Under the pieces are notes generated by a model. It saw only the letters and a list, made by a program, of their open reading frames with translations. It was not told the DNA's origin and made no database searches. Below are positions 13,290-22,124 of a stretch of DNA of 34,111 bases, one piece after another. The position numbers were made by a program, and so were the translations under genes. This stretch comes from a virus. The stretch covers positions 1 to 34,111 of IMG/VR virus record IMGVR_UViG_3300044941_000516. One strand, 5' to 3'. How positions within the stretch are numbered: position 1 is the first letter of the stretch; each line of letters begins with the position of its first letter.

Positions 13290-13939
13290 TTCTTTTTCCA
13301 ACCAGACAGCGCCCGCACCTGCTGCGACGCTTTGTTGAAGCGTATCATGCAACCAAGGCTTCCGAGCCTATTTGCCTCATCATTGACCATGATGACGATA
13401 GCTATAACTCTATCATGGATATCATCCCGGCGCATTGGCATGTGCATCGCGGCGAGCGTGAAAAATACCTTGTGCCGCGTATCAATGCCCTGCTGGCCCG
13501 CTTTCCCGATGCTGAATATTACGCGGTGCTGACCGACGACCTTATCCCGCGCACAGTGGGATGGGACATTGCGCTGGCAACTGCCGCTATGGCCGGCAAG
13601 ATTGCCAGCTTTGATGATGGCTACAACAAGCCTGACACTCTAAGCCATGTATTCCTGCCCGGACGAATGGTGCGGGCGCTGGGTTGGTTCTTTCCGCCAT
13701 GCTTCAAGCATTTTTATGGTGATAACGTTTTCAAGCATCTGGCCGACGACCTTGGGGCGGGATACCGTGCCCCTGTGGTGATTGAGCATATGCATTTCAG
13801 CTTGGGCAAGGCTGCCTATGACTCCGTTTATGCTGAGCGCCCCGCGCCGGAGCAAGACCGGGCGCAGTATGAACGATACATGTGCGAAGGCTATCAGGCT
13901 GACCTGAGCATTGCGCGGGAGGCGCTTGGGCTATGCTGA
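13286..13939 (+). CDS. GT-A-type glycosyltransferase-like protein
   Basis: The 217-aa protein begins with PTRQRPHLLRRFVEAY and has IIDHDDDSY, LLARFPDAEYYAVLTDDL and a later FYGDNVFKHLADDLG. This is the pattern of a small family-2-like GT-A fold with acidic metal-binding residues. The sugar and acceptor cannot be predicted. It overlaps the next gene, another glycosyltransferase, by 7 bp. Both lie between terminase and portal genes, where structural genes are expected, so modification of a virion protein or of the host envelope late in infection is plausible. Confidence 0.7.
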   Translation: MILFPTRQRPHLLRRFVEAYHATKASEPICLIIDHDDDSYNSIMDIIPAHWHVHRGEREKYLVPRINALLARFPDAEYYAVLTDDLIPRTVGWDIALATAAMAGKIASFDDGYNKPDTLSHVFLPGRMVRALGWFFPPCFKHFYGDNVFKHLADDLGAGYRAPVVIEHMHFSLGKAAYDSVYAERPAPEQDRAQYERYMCEGYQADLSIAREALGLC

Positions 13940-14565
13940 GCGTGGTATGCGTCAAGGCCGGTCAGAAATACGGCCCCGAATATGTGAATCGCCTGCACCA
14001 GATGGTTAAGCGTCACCTGCGCGTGCCGCATGAGTTCGTTTGCTTCACTGATGACCAGCGCGGGCTTGACCATGAAATAACACGTCGCCCATTACCCGGC
14101 GGTTTGGCCGGATGGTGGAACAAGCTTTACCTGTTCAAGCAAGGTGTGCTGCATGGCCGTGTGCTTTTTCTCGATTTGGATACTATCATTTGCGAGAACA
14201 TCAATGAGCTGGCTGGCTATGAGGGTTCCTTTGCCATACTGAGGGATTTTTACCGCAAGCATGGCTATGGCAGCGGTGTGATGATTTGGAATGGCGACCA
14301 TTCCTACATTTGGGAGCGATGGCTGGTGCAGGGCAAACCGCTGGACGACGGCGGTGATCAATGGTGGATTGAGCAGGTCGTTGACAATGCAGACCGCCTG
14401 CAGGACGCATTCCCCGGCAAATTTGTTTCATGGAAGGCTGACGAGTGCCATGCTGGTGTGCCAGATGCGGCCTCCGTGGTGTGCTTTCATGGTGTGCCCA
14501 AGCCGATTGACCTGACGCACGTTCCTTTCGTTGCACAACACTGGGTGGGGGAAGCTCATGGCTAG
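13933..14565 (+). CDS. GT8-like glycosyltransferase
   Basis: The 210-aa protein has the DxD motif in VLFLDLDTIICENI (D81 and D83), a GGLAGWWNKLYLF region and the stretch YGSGVMIWNGD, as seen in GT8/GT-A enzymes that use nucleotide sugars. A conserved-type late histidine segment (CFHGVPKP) would close the metal site. It overlaps the upstream glycosyltransferase and the portal start. No membrane segment, so it should act in the cytoplasm. The acceptor is unknown. Confidence 0.78.
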   Translation: MLSVVCVKAGQKYGPEYVNRLHQMVKRHLRVPHEFVCFTDDQRGLDHEITRRPLPGGLAGWWNKLYLFKQGVLHGRVLFLDLDTIICENINELAGYEGSFAILRDFYRKHGYGSGVMIWNGDHSYIWERWLVQGKPLDDGGDQWWIEQVVDNADRLQDAFPGKFVSWKADECHAGVPDAASVVCFHGVPKPIDLTHVPFVAQHWVGEAHG

Positions 14566-16129
14566 GCTGGATGTGAAAGACATTAAACGCCGCCACGGGG
14601 TAGCTGAGGGACGGATGCAGCAATATCGCTCCATCTATCAGTCTGCCTATGAGATGTTCCTGCCGGAGCGAAACACCTACACCGAAAGCTCCGAGGGCGC
14701 ACGCAAGGCATTAAAGGTTTACGACTCTGCGCCGCTTTCCGCTGCCGATGGCTTTGTTCGTAATATGATTGCGGCTTTGACGCCGCCATTCCAGCGATGG
14801 GCGCAGCTCAAAAGTGGCCCATTCCTAAAGCTTGAAGGCAATATAAGGGGCCAAGTAGATAAGGCTCTTGAATCTGTTACAGACGTTGTTTTCAAGGCGC
14901 TTGATGCCAGCAATTTCCATACTGCTGTCGGTGAGTTTTACTATGACCTGATGGTTGGCACAGCCGCCATGATCGTGCGCGAGGGCGATTTTGCCAACCC
15001 ACTCATTTTTGAGGTGGCGCCCGTTTCCTCCATTGCGCTGGAAGAGGGTGCCAATGGTCTGGTGGATACCATTTTCCGCAAATTCTGCTTGAAGGCGGGC
15101 GCGATTAAAGAGCAATGGAAGGATGCCAAAATACCTGAGGCGCTTGCCGAGATTGTGAAAGAGAAGCCAGAAACCAACGTGGATTTGGTTGAATGCACCT
15201 ATCGCATGAATGGCAGAGTTTACTATGACCTGATTTGGTCAGGCAATGCGAGCAATGACGAGGCTCAACGGATTGTAGAGCGTGAATATAAAACCATGCC
15301 TTGGCTGGTTGTACGGTGGAGTAAAATAGCCGGTGAATTGCTTGGCCGCGGCCCCGCTATCAAGGCACTGCCCGATGCCCAGACTCTCAACAAGTTCAAA
15401 GAATTTGCCCTGACTTCTGCCGCATGGCAGGTGATGCCTGTATGGTTGGCAACTTCTGACGCTGAGCTAAACCCGTCCACACTTCAAATCAAGCCGCCCA
15501 TGATCATTCCGGTGGGGCGCACAGGTGGCCCAGCAGGCCCAAGCATTCAGCGCCTTGATGTGGGCGGCAACTATACCATGCAAACCGACATCACTGACCG
15601 GCTGACTATGCAAATCAAGGAACTGCTCATTGACCGCCGCCTGCCGCCCGATGCTGGGCCGGTTCGCAGCGCCACGGAAATCATGCAGCGCATCAAGGAG
15701 CTGCAATTCGATATCGGGGCCGCATTCGGACGCTTGATGTATGAATTCATCAATCCCCTCTTCGAGCGCGTATTGGATATCCTGTCCCGCCTTGGCCACA
15801 TTAAGCTTCCCAAGCAGCTCTCCCGTATCGACAACTTCAATGTCGCCATTCAGGTTCTTTCTCCCATCGCCCGCGAGCAGCAGCTTCAAGATGTGGATGC
15901 ACTGGTTAAGGCGTTTGAGGTGACACGAGCAATAGACCAGCAGGCCGCAGCCCGAGAATACAAGCTGGAAGAGGTTGCCAGCTATGTTGCTGATAATATG
16001 GGCGTCTTGCAACGTCTCCGACGCGATCAGGCTGAAAAGGAAGATTACGACAAGAAAATGGCGCAAATGGCCGCTATGGCCGCCATGATGCAGCAGGGAG
16101 GCGCAGGTGCCGCACAGCAACCCGTTTGA
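14558..16129 (+). CDS. T7-type portal (head-to-tail connector)
   Basis: The 523-aa protein fits the T7 connector family (PF12236-like): RRHGVAEGRMQQYRSIYQSA near the N-terminus, the region SAADGFVRNMIAALTPPFQR, a long beta-rich clip/wing part, then PVRSATEIMQRIKELQFDIG. It forms the dodecameric ring through which DNA is packaged and ejected. The C-terminal end is methionine- and alanine-rich. ATG 14558 is chosen; the ORF extends nine codons upstream into the glycosyltransferase. Confidence 0.93.
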   Translation: MARLDVKDIKRRHGVAEGRMQQYRSIYQSAYEMFLPERNTYTESSEGARKALKVYDSAPLSAADGFVRNMIAALTPPFQRWAQLKSGPFLKLEGNIRGQVDKALESVTDVVFKALDASNFHTAVGEFYYDLMVGTAAMIVREGDFANPLIFEVAPVSSIALEEGANGLVDTIFRKFCLKAGAIKEQWKDAKIPEALAEIVKEKPETNVDLVECTYRMNGRVYYDLIWSGNASNDEAQRIVEREYKTMPWLVVRWSKIAGELLGRGPAIKALPDAQTLNKFKEFALTSAAWQVMPVWLATSDAELNPSTLQIKPPMIIPVGRTGGPAGPSIQRLDVGGNYTMQTDITDRLTMQIKELLIDRRLPPDAGPVRSATEIMQRIKELQFDIGAAFGRLMYEFINPLFERVLDILSRLGHIKLPKQLSRIDNFNVAIQVLSPIAREQQLQDVDALVKAFEVTRAIDQQAAAREYKLEEVASYVADNMGVLQRLRRDQAEKEDYDKKMAQMAAMAAMMQQGGAGAAQQPV

Positions 16130-16376
16130 GTGGAATATTGAGGGTGACGCTCAGTCTGAAATCGATCAGCAGATGAAAGATTTGGCGCGGCTTTATGCAC
16201 GCACCTTCAGCACCCCTGAGGGGCAAAAGGTTCTGGAGAATCTTGAGCGGCTTTTGGAGAGGCCATGCACTCAGCCTGAGGCTGGCCTGAATGGAATCCC
16301 CATCGCTTATTTTCGGGATGGTCAGCAAGAGACCGTCCGCATGATTAAACGACTCGTAAAACTTGGAAAGGAATAG
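16107..16376 (+). CDS. Bbp19-like small virion-region protein
   Basis: The 89-aa protein starts with GTG, behind a GGAGG site 5 nt away and 23 bp inside the portal gene. It contains MKDLARLYARTFSTPEGQKV and IAYFRDGQQETVRMIKRLV, the pattern of Bbp19-family proteins from temperate podophages such as BPP-1. The exact role in head assembly is not settled. Confidence 0.75.
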   Translation: MPHSNPFEWNIEGDAQSEIDQQMKDLARLYARTFSTPEGQKVLENLERLLERPCTQPEAGLNGIPIAYFRDGQQETVRMIKRLVKLGKE

Positions 16377-16379
16377 ACC

Positions 16380-17183
16380 ATGACGGAAGTCGATACGCTG
16401 CTTGATACCAACGTTGAAGAGGGTGCTGATGACAACAAGGGGGGTGAAGGCTCTTCCTCCAGTGGGAAGCCTAATTTTCTACCTGATGATTATTGGGATG
16501 CTGACGCTGGCGCAGCCAAGGTTGAGGACATCTGGAACGCCTTTCAGAAAGAATCTGAGCGCTCCAAGGGTTTGCGCCAAAAGCTCAGCCAAGGCTCCCC
16601 CGGCAAGGGTGAGGTGCCAGATAGCCCCGATGGTTATGAATTCACGCCATCCGAGGCGCTGGCGGAATTGAAGATTGCCCCCGGCGACGATGGCATGAAG
16701 CTGGCCCGTACGGCAGCGCACAAGCACGGCATCTCCAAAGAGGCCTTCAACGGCTTCGTCAACGAGTTCCTGCAAGGCGTAGTTTCCTCCGGCGCGCTGC
16801 CGAAAGAAATGACCGAAGAGGAGCAGAAAGAGCAATTCCGCCAGACCTATGAGGAAGAGGTTGGCAAGCTGGGGCGCGATGGTGAAAAAATCATCTCTGG
16901 CATTTCCGAATGGGGCAAAAAGCAAATTGGTGACGGGGTGTTTTCTAAAGAGGACTTTGAGTCCTTTTCTCGCCTTGTATACGATGCTGGCAGCGCACGC
17001 ATTGTGCAAAAGCTTATCTCTCTGACCGGCACAGCCCAGCTGCCGCACGCTCCGGCCCTGAACAGTTCTGGCATGAGCAAAGAGGAGCTTGATGCTCGTA
17101 TAGCTGACCCGCGCTATGAATCTGACAAGGCTTTCCGCAACGAAACGGATAGGATGTTCCGCAAGTTTTACGACGGCCAATAA
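16380..17183 (+). CDS. Capsid scaffolding protein
   Basis: The 267-aa protein is acidic and helical, with a disordered N-terminus (first 35 residues rich in D, E, G, S), a central part GYEFTPSEALAELKIAPGDD and a glutamate-rich helix EMTEEEQKEQFRQTYEEEVG. The C-terminus is basic-acidic (AFRNETDRMFRKFYDGQ), the part that usually binds the capsid shell. The place between portal and major capsid genes fits the T7-type scaffold. Confidence 0.85.
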   Translation: MTEVDTLLDTNVEEGADDNKGGEGSSSSGKPNFLPDDYWDADAGAAKVEDIWNAFQKESERSKGLRQKLSQGSPGKGEVPDSPDGYEFTPSEALAELKIAPGDDGMKLARTAAHKHGISKEAFNGFVNEFLQGVVSSGALPKEMTEEEQKEQFRQTYEEEVGKLGRDGEKIISGISEWGKKQIGDGVFSKEDFESFSRLVYDAGSARIVQKLISLTGTAQLPHAPALNSSGMSKEELDARIADPRYESDKAFRNETDRMFRKFYDGQ

Positions 17184-17213
17184 TTTTTCTACTGGTATTG
17201 TATTTCGCTCCCG

Positions 17214-17238
17214 GCTGCATACCATGAGTGTATGCAGC
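17214..17238 (+). other. Hairpin upstream of the major capsid gene
   Basis: GCTGCATAC (17214-17222) and GTATGCAGC (17230-17238) form a perfect 9-bp stem with a 7-nt loop, and no T run follows. It sits in the largest gap (161 bp) of the virion block. An RNA processing or stability element for the abundant capsid message is possible. I see no clear promoter in the gap. Confidence 0.6.
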
Positions 17239-17344
17239 TAGGCTGACCCGGCAACATGGCCCACCCGCTCACGCGGCCCATCGCAACGCTGGCCCTCTCA
17301 GACGACGCAAGTGTTTGTTTGGTTCAACTCGATGGGGAATATCC

Positions 17345-18184
17345 ATGTCTCAGACTCTTCCAACCTCTGCTGTAAAGCAGTTTGAATCCTTGGTGAAGCA
17401 AGCCTACCAAGGCCAAGCCGCTCTTAATGGCACGACCCGCAGCAAAAAGGGCGTTGTCGGCAACAGCGTACAATTTCCGAAAATCGGTAAAGGCTCCGCT
17501 CAGCCGCGCATTCCGCAAACCGACGTAACGCCCATGAATGTGCAGCACACACCTGTGACCTGCACCCTAACTGACTGGGTGGCCCCGGAATATACCGACA
17601 TCTTCAATCAGCAAGAGGTCAATTTCGATGAGCGCAAAGAGCTTTCTATGGTAATTGCCGGTGGCCTTGGCCGCCGCCTTGACCAGCTCAAAATCGATGC
17701 CATGAACGCCGAGGCGTTTGCTACGACGGTTTCCCAAAACATTGGCGGAACCAACACCGGTGCGAATATGGCCAAGCTTCGTCGCGCCAAGCGCCTGATG
17801 GATGCCAATGGCGTACCGAAGAGCGACCGCTTCTTTGTCCATAGCGCATACTTTTTGGAGCAATTGCTCGGCCTGACCGAGGTGACGAGCTCTGATTACA
17901 ACAACGTTAAGGCTCTGGTTAACGGCGACGTTGATACCTTCCTCGGCTTCAAATTCATTATGATTGAAGATCGCGTTGAGGGTGGCCTGCCGCTCAGCTC
18001 CAGCATCCGCACCAACTTCGCCTACCATAAGGATGCAGTTGGTGAGGCCATCGGTATCGATATGCGAACCGAAATTAACTATGTGCCGGAAAAAACGAGC
18101 TGGCTGACCAACGGCCTAATGAAGGCTGGCGGTAAGTCCATCGACACCGACGGTATCATCAAGGTTTTCACCAACGAGTCCTAA
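17345..18184 (+). CDS. Major capsid protein
   Basis: The 279-aa product starts MSQTLPTSAVKQFESLVKQA behind a GGGGAA site. It resembles T7-like/HK97-fold shell proteins of podophages: TLTDWVAPEYTDIFNQQEVN, a helix with LDQLKIDAMN, AKRLMDANGVPKSDRFFVHS and FLGFKFIMIEDR near the C-terminus. Four hundred or so copies build the head. The ORF reading back to 17228 runs through the hairpin and is not used. Confidence 0.9.
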   Translation: MSQTLPTSAVKQFESLVKQAYQGQAALNGTTRSKKGVVGNSVQFPKIGKGSAQPRIPQTDVTPMNVQHTPVTCTLTDWVAPEYTDIFNQQEVNFDERKELSMVIAGGLGRRLDQLKIDAMNAEAFATTVSQNIGGTNTGANMAKLRRAKRLMDANGVPKSDRFFVHSAYFLEQLLGLTEVTSSDYNNVKALVNGDVDTFLGFKFIMIEDRVEGGLPLSSSIRTNFAYHKDAVGEAIGIDMRTEINYVPEKTSWLTNGLMKAGGKSIDTDGIIKVFTNES

Positions 18185-18197
18185 CCAGCTTGTCTTT

Positions 18198-18213
18198 GGA
18201 GGTTAGCCCCTCC
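18198..18213 (+). other. Short stem-loop after the capsid gene
   Basis: GGAGG (18198-18202) pairs with CCTCC (18209-18213) across a 6-nt loop. Without a T run it is at most a weak or partial terminator. It may tune expression between the capsid and the following gene. Confidence 0.35.
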
Positions 18214-18246
18214 TGAGATCGGTCAACCCTAAGGGGGATTTTAACA

Positions 18247-18537
18247 ATGCCATTTGCTCAAGCCAACTTTCAGCCTGTCGGCGGCCAATCCAAGCGAGGC
18301 AATGCCCCGCAGGTGTTTAGCTACCAAACGGCTGATGCCTTCACCGATATCGACACGGCAGGCTACTTTAACAGCATCCGCGCCATGTTGTCGCCATGCG
18401 ACTTGATTCATGTGGTGCGAACATCTTCGGGTGTGCCGGTGGGTTACGGACTTTATGTAGTGCGCTCTGTAAGCGCTACGTCTGTTGACGTGTTCAACAC
18501 CATCAACAGCGTCGCTTCGCTCGCCAACACTGACTAG
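18247..18537 (+). CDS. Probable head decoration or fibre protein
   Basis: The 96-aa protein follows the capsid gene, behind a GGGGG-rich leader. It is beta-rich by composition, with AGYFNSIRAMLSPCDLIHVV and GYGLYVVRSVSATSVDVF. Small proteins in this place in podophages often coat or cement the capsid; that is inferred from position and composition only. Confidence 0.6.
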   Translation: MPFAQANFQPVGGQSKRGNAPQVFSYQTADAFTDIDTAGYFNSIRAMLSPCDLIHVVRTSSGVPVGYGLYVVRSVSATSVDVFNTINSVASLANTD

Positions 18538-18548
18538 GGGCAACGGGT

Positions 18549-19166
18549 ATGGCCTATAAGGGTGCATACCCCCTCTGTCATGAGGGGCAGGCTGCCATTG
18601 TGTGCGGCTCTGCCCCTTGTGTTTTGGAGGAGTTCAATCTGGCGCGTCAGCACATGCCTGACGCACTGGTTTTTGCCATTAATGAAGCATGTTCCGTTAT
18701 AGATGCCGATTTTGTGGCGAGCTATCACAGCGAGAAAATGCCGCTTTTCTGGACAATGAACCGGCGAAAAGAGGCCAAGTTTATCACTTGCGGCCCGATG
18801 GGCGAAGGGTTGCACCCGTTCGTCGATTACCACATGGACATTTCTGATAGTCCGGCCTTGGGGGCCACAAGCGCAGGGTGCGCGGTGGAGATGTGCCGTC
18901 GCATGGGCATAGAATCCATTGTCATGGTGGGGTGTCCGATTAATGGCGGCGGTGGATATTTCAACGACGGCAAAACAGATCGCTTCGACCGAGGTCATGC
19001 CCGGCTTGGCTACATGGGGCCGGGTGGCGCGGCGGGGCACATAACGGCCCTGAATGACTACCATGATTGCCTGCCCGAAGGGCATGGCGTGCGAAGTATG
19101 TGCGGCTACACCGCAAAGATATTTGGAAAACCTGAGTGGGCAGAGGGCTATGAGTACGGACATTGA
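18549..19166 (+). CDS. Rossmann-fold, DUF115/glycosyltransferase-like protein
   Basis: The 205-aa protein has a glycine motif AAIVCGSAPCVLEEF near the N-terminus, then ALVFAINEACSVIDADFVAS, and a second Rossmann-like half with SAGCAVEMCRRMGIESIVMV followed by GCPINGGGGYF. This is the layout of MptE/DUF115-like and some sialyl- or pseudaminic-type transferases. It is the third enzyme of this sort in the virion block, placed between head decoration and tail genes. Its substrate is unknown. The end overlaps the tail tubular A gene by 17 bp. Confidence 0.65.
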   Translation: MAYKGAYPLCHEGQAAIVCGSAPCVLEEFNLARQHMPDALVFAINEACSVIDADFVASYHSEKMPLFWTMNRRKEAKFITCGPMGEGLHPFVDYHMDISDSPALGATSAGCAVEMCRRMGIESIVMVGCPINGGGGYFNDGKTDRFDRGHARLGYMGPGGAAGHITALNDYHDCLPEGHGVRSMCGYTAKIFGKPEWAEGYEYGH

Positions 19167-19755
19167 GATTTGCGCCCAAGCGCTCATCCGCCTTGGTGAA
19201 ACACCTATCACGAGCTTTGACGATGGAACGGACGCAGCAGAGATTTGTGCGACCATTTACCCGCAATATGCAAGGTTCCTTATATCAAAGCATCCGTGGA
19301 AATTTGCCCGAAAGAAAGTGCAGCTTGCCCGTCTGAGCGAAGCGCCGGTGAATGAATACCAATATCAATTCCAGCTACCCTCAAGCCTGTTGCAGGTTCG
19401 CGCTGTTTATAACAGCGGCAGTGTTGGGGCGAGGCCGGTGCAGGATTACCGCCGCCTTGGGAACCAGATTCACTCAAACCACCCTGAGCTGTGGCTAGAG
19501 TTTCAGTTTTTCCCGGCTGAGGAAGATTGGCCTTTCTGGTTCCGTGAATTCGCCATTACGGCGCTGGCCGGTGTTTTGGCTATGCCAGTCACCGAAAAGG
19601 AGGCTAAGGCGCAGCTATGGCAGCAAGTGGCCTTTGGCTTGCCCAGTGACAATCAGCAGGGCGGCATGTTCGCTGACTGCAAGCGAACGGACGCGCAGGA
19701 ATCGCCGCAAGAGGTGGTGGTTGATAACCCCGTTTTGGCGGCGAGGTTTAGCTAA
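19150..19755 (+). CDS. Tail tubular protein A (T7 gp11-like)
   Basis: The 201-aa adaptor joins portal and tail nozzle. The N-terminus DIEICAQALIRLGETPITSF and the following ICATIYPQYARFLISKHPWK are typical of the family. The middle has YQYQFQLPSSLLQVRAVY. The start at 19150 is chosen because the family begins there. A TAATG junction couples it to tail tubular B. Confidence 0.9.
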   Translation: MSTDIEICAQALIRLGETPITSFDDGTDAAEICATIYPQYARFLISKHPWKFARKKVQLARLSEAPVNEYQYQFQLPSSLLQVRAVYNSGSVGARPVQDYRRLGNQIHSNHPELWLEFQFFPAEEDWPFWFREFAITALAGVLAMPVTEKEAKAQLWQQVAFGLPSDNQQGGMFADCKRTDAQESPQEVVVDNPVLAARFS

Positions 19756-22124
19756 TGGGCCGTCTAAACGTTATCCAGCATCGGTTCACCTCAGGGGAGT
19801 TCGACCCTAAGCTTTTGGGGCGGAGCGACACGGAGTTTTATTACTCAGCTTCTGAGCGTGCCCTTAATGTTTTCATCACGCCACAGGGTGGATTCAGGCG
19901 CAGGCCCGGTCTGGAATATATCGACAGGCTGCACCGCCGGGTGAGCCGCCTCACGGCTGGAGTGACCATCTCAGTGCCCAATGGCGGCACGGGGGCCAAC
20001 GCTAATGACAATGACACGACAACGAATGTCACAACCACGTCGAATATCAGCACCACCAACCCCTATGTGGTTGTGCAATATGATCTGGGCTCCAGCAAAG
20101 CGCTGGCTTTCGCCGATGTGGTGGGGGCAAAGCTGTCGGCTGCTGGCAGTAGCTCTGAATTTTTCATTCAGGTGAGCAACGATAACGCAACATGGACAAG
20201 CCTTGGGCAGGCGGTTGGCATGAGCGATGTGGACAATACCCAGCGGCGCCGCATTCGTGGAAGCTGGCGTTATGTGCGCTTCGCCAGAATCGGAGCGACA
20301 GACCTTAGCACCCTTAAGGCAGTGGTGCAGGAATTCAGCGTGTGGGAGGAGCTGAGCGCCCAAAGCAACACCCGCATTCTGGATTTCGTTTTCAACCTGA
20401 CTGAGGCTTACTGCCTCGCCATCACTGAGGGCAATATTGCCGTTTATCGCAACGGTGAATTCAAAACGGATGTTAGGGCAACCGCCATCGCGCTTTCGAT
20501 GATTCCTGCACTGAATTGGACGCAAAGCGCGGATACCATGATTCTGGTGCAAGAGGACATGCGCCCGCAGCTACTGAAGCGGCAGGCGAGCGACACAAAC
20601 TGGTCTTTTGACCCGGCATCCTTTACTTACATCCCGCGCTACGACTTTGTGCCGGCCACAGCTTTTCCAGCCACCACCTTAACGCCAAGCGCCATTTCGG
20701 GAACCGTCACGCTTACTTCCGGCGTCACCTCCTTCGCCGCACAGCACATTGGGCAATATGTTGAGGGTAATGGTGGCAGGGCCCGCATTGTTCAGGTCAA
20801 CACATCCACAACGGCAGTGGCTGTGGTTGAGGTGCCATTTTATAACACCAATGCGATAGCCAGCGGCAACTGGGCTATGCTCACCGGCTTCGAGAATGTC
20901 TGGAGCATTGCACGCGGTTGGCCACGCAGCGTGACCTTCCATGAGGGCCGCCTATGGTTCGGCGGGAGCAAAACAAGGCCGCAAACCCTCTGGGGAAGCC
21001 GTGTGGGGCTTTTCTTCGATTTCGACCCCGGCACCGTGCTGGATGACGATGGTATCGACGTTACGCTTGATACAGATCAGGCCAACGCTATCACGAACAT
21101 GGTCAGCAACCGCACCCTCCAAATTCTGACCATCGGTGGCGAATTTATTGCCCGCCAAGCAACAGATGAGCCTATCACCCCACTCAACATCAACATCCAG
21201 CGCCAGAGCCTCAGTGGCTCAGAAGAGAACCTGCGTTGCGTGATTATCGAAGGTTCAACCATCTTCGTCCAGCGCAAAGGCCGGAGCATATTGCAATTCA
21301 ACTACAACGTGGATGATGGCTATTTCACCACCAATAACCTGAGCCTTATCTCCTCCCACTTGGTTAGGGAGCCTTCGGATTTGGCCTTGCGGAGCAGCGC
21401 CAGCACCGACGAGGCAAGCGTGTTGATGGTGGTGAATAGCGACGGTAGCATGACCGTGGCCTGCCTCCTGCTTCAACAAAAGGTGGTAGCCTTTACCGAT
21501 ATTCAAACCGCAGGTGATTTCAGAAACTGCGCGGCGGTAGTGGATGAAATGTACTTTGTGGTACGGCGCACCATAAACGGCGAAACCGTTCAGTATCTGG
21601 AGCGCTTCAACGATAATTGCTTCACCGATGCAGCCAAGCTCGTTGTTTCCGGGCTTCCAGCCTCTACCTTTGGCTCGCTATCGCACCTTGAGGGGCAGGA
21701 ATGCCGGGTGCGTGCCGACGGCAGTGTTATGGCAAACCGGACTCCCGCCAGCGGGAGCGTAACGATTGAGCGCGATGCAGAGACAAGCTTTGAGATTGGC
21801 CTGAATTTCAACTCCCTCCTGCGAACCATCTACCCCGAAGATGAGCGTATGGGGCCGGGGCTTGGGCAAAGGCGACGAATTGCAGAGGCAGCCATGCGTC
21901 TTTACCAGACAAAAGGGTTCAAGGTTAACGGGCGTGCAGTGGTGTTCAGGGGGTTTGGCCCGGCTGGCGCTGGCTCGCCTCTCGACCAATCCCCGCCTTT
22001 ATTCAGCGGCGATAAAGTCATTCGCGGCCTACTGGGCTGGAAAAGAAGGCCGCAGGTTGAGATTATGCAAGATGATCCGGTTGAGATGAATGTGCTGGCA
22101 ATGACGGTTACAGTGGGGTTTTAG
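19755..22124 (+). CDS. Tail tubular protein B (T7 gp12-like nozzle)
   Basis: The 789-aa protein is the usual size and begins IQHRFTSGEFDPKLLGRSDT, then SERALNVFITPQGGFRRRPG, which is characteristic of the podovirus nozzle. The body is beta-rich with repeated domains (VTFHEGRLWFGGSKTRPQTL; GNGGRARIVQV). An inserted domain at about residues 70-190 with NDNATWTSLGQ and RGSWRYVRFARIGA looks like an F5/8-type (discoidin-like) carbohydrate-binding module, which is not part of T7 gp12. The C-terminus contains PEDERMGPGLGQ. Confidence 0.92.
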   Translation: MGRLNVIQHRFTSGEFDPKLLGRSDTEFYYSASERALNVFITPQGGFRRRPGLEYIDRLHRRVSRLTAGVTISVPNGGTGANANDNDTTTNVTTTSNISTTNPYVVVQYDLGSSKALAFADVVGAKLSAAGSSSEFFIQVSNDNATWTSLGQAVGMSDVDNTQRRRIRGSWRYVRFARIGATDLSTLKAVVQEFSVWEELSAQSNTRILDFVFNLTEAYCLAITEGNIAVYRNGEFKTDVRATAIALSMIPALNWTQSADTMILVQEDMRPQLLKRQASDTNWSFDPASFTYIPRYDFVPATAFPATTLTPSAISGTVTLTSGVTSFAAQHIGQYVEGNGGRARIVQVNTSTTAVAVVEVPFYNTNAIASGNWAMLTGFENVWSIARGWPRSVTFHEGRLWFGGSKTRPQTLWGSRVGLFFDFDPGTVLDDDGIDVTLDTDQANAITNMVSNRTLQILTIGGEFIARQATDEPITPLNINIQRQSLSGSEENLRCVIIEGSTIFVQRKGRSILQFNYNVDDGYFTTNNLSLISSHLVREPSDLALRSSASTDEASVLMVVNSDGSMTVACLLLQQKVVAFTDIQTAGDFRNCAAVVDEMYFVVRRTINGETVQYLERFNDNCFTDAAKLVVSGLPASTFGSLSHLEGQECRVRADGSVMANRTPASGSVTIERDAETSFEIGLNFNSLLRTIYPEDERMGPGLGQRRRIAEAAMRLYQTKGFKVNGRAVVFRGFGPAGAGSPLDQSPPLFSGDKVIRGLLGWKRRPQVEIMQDDPVEMNVLAMTVTVGF

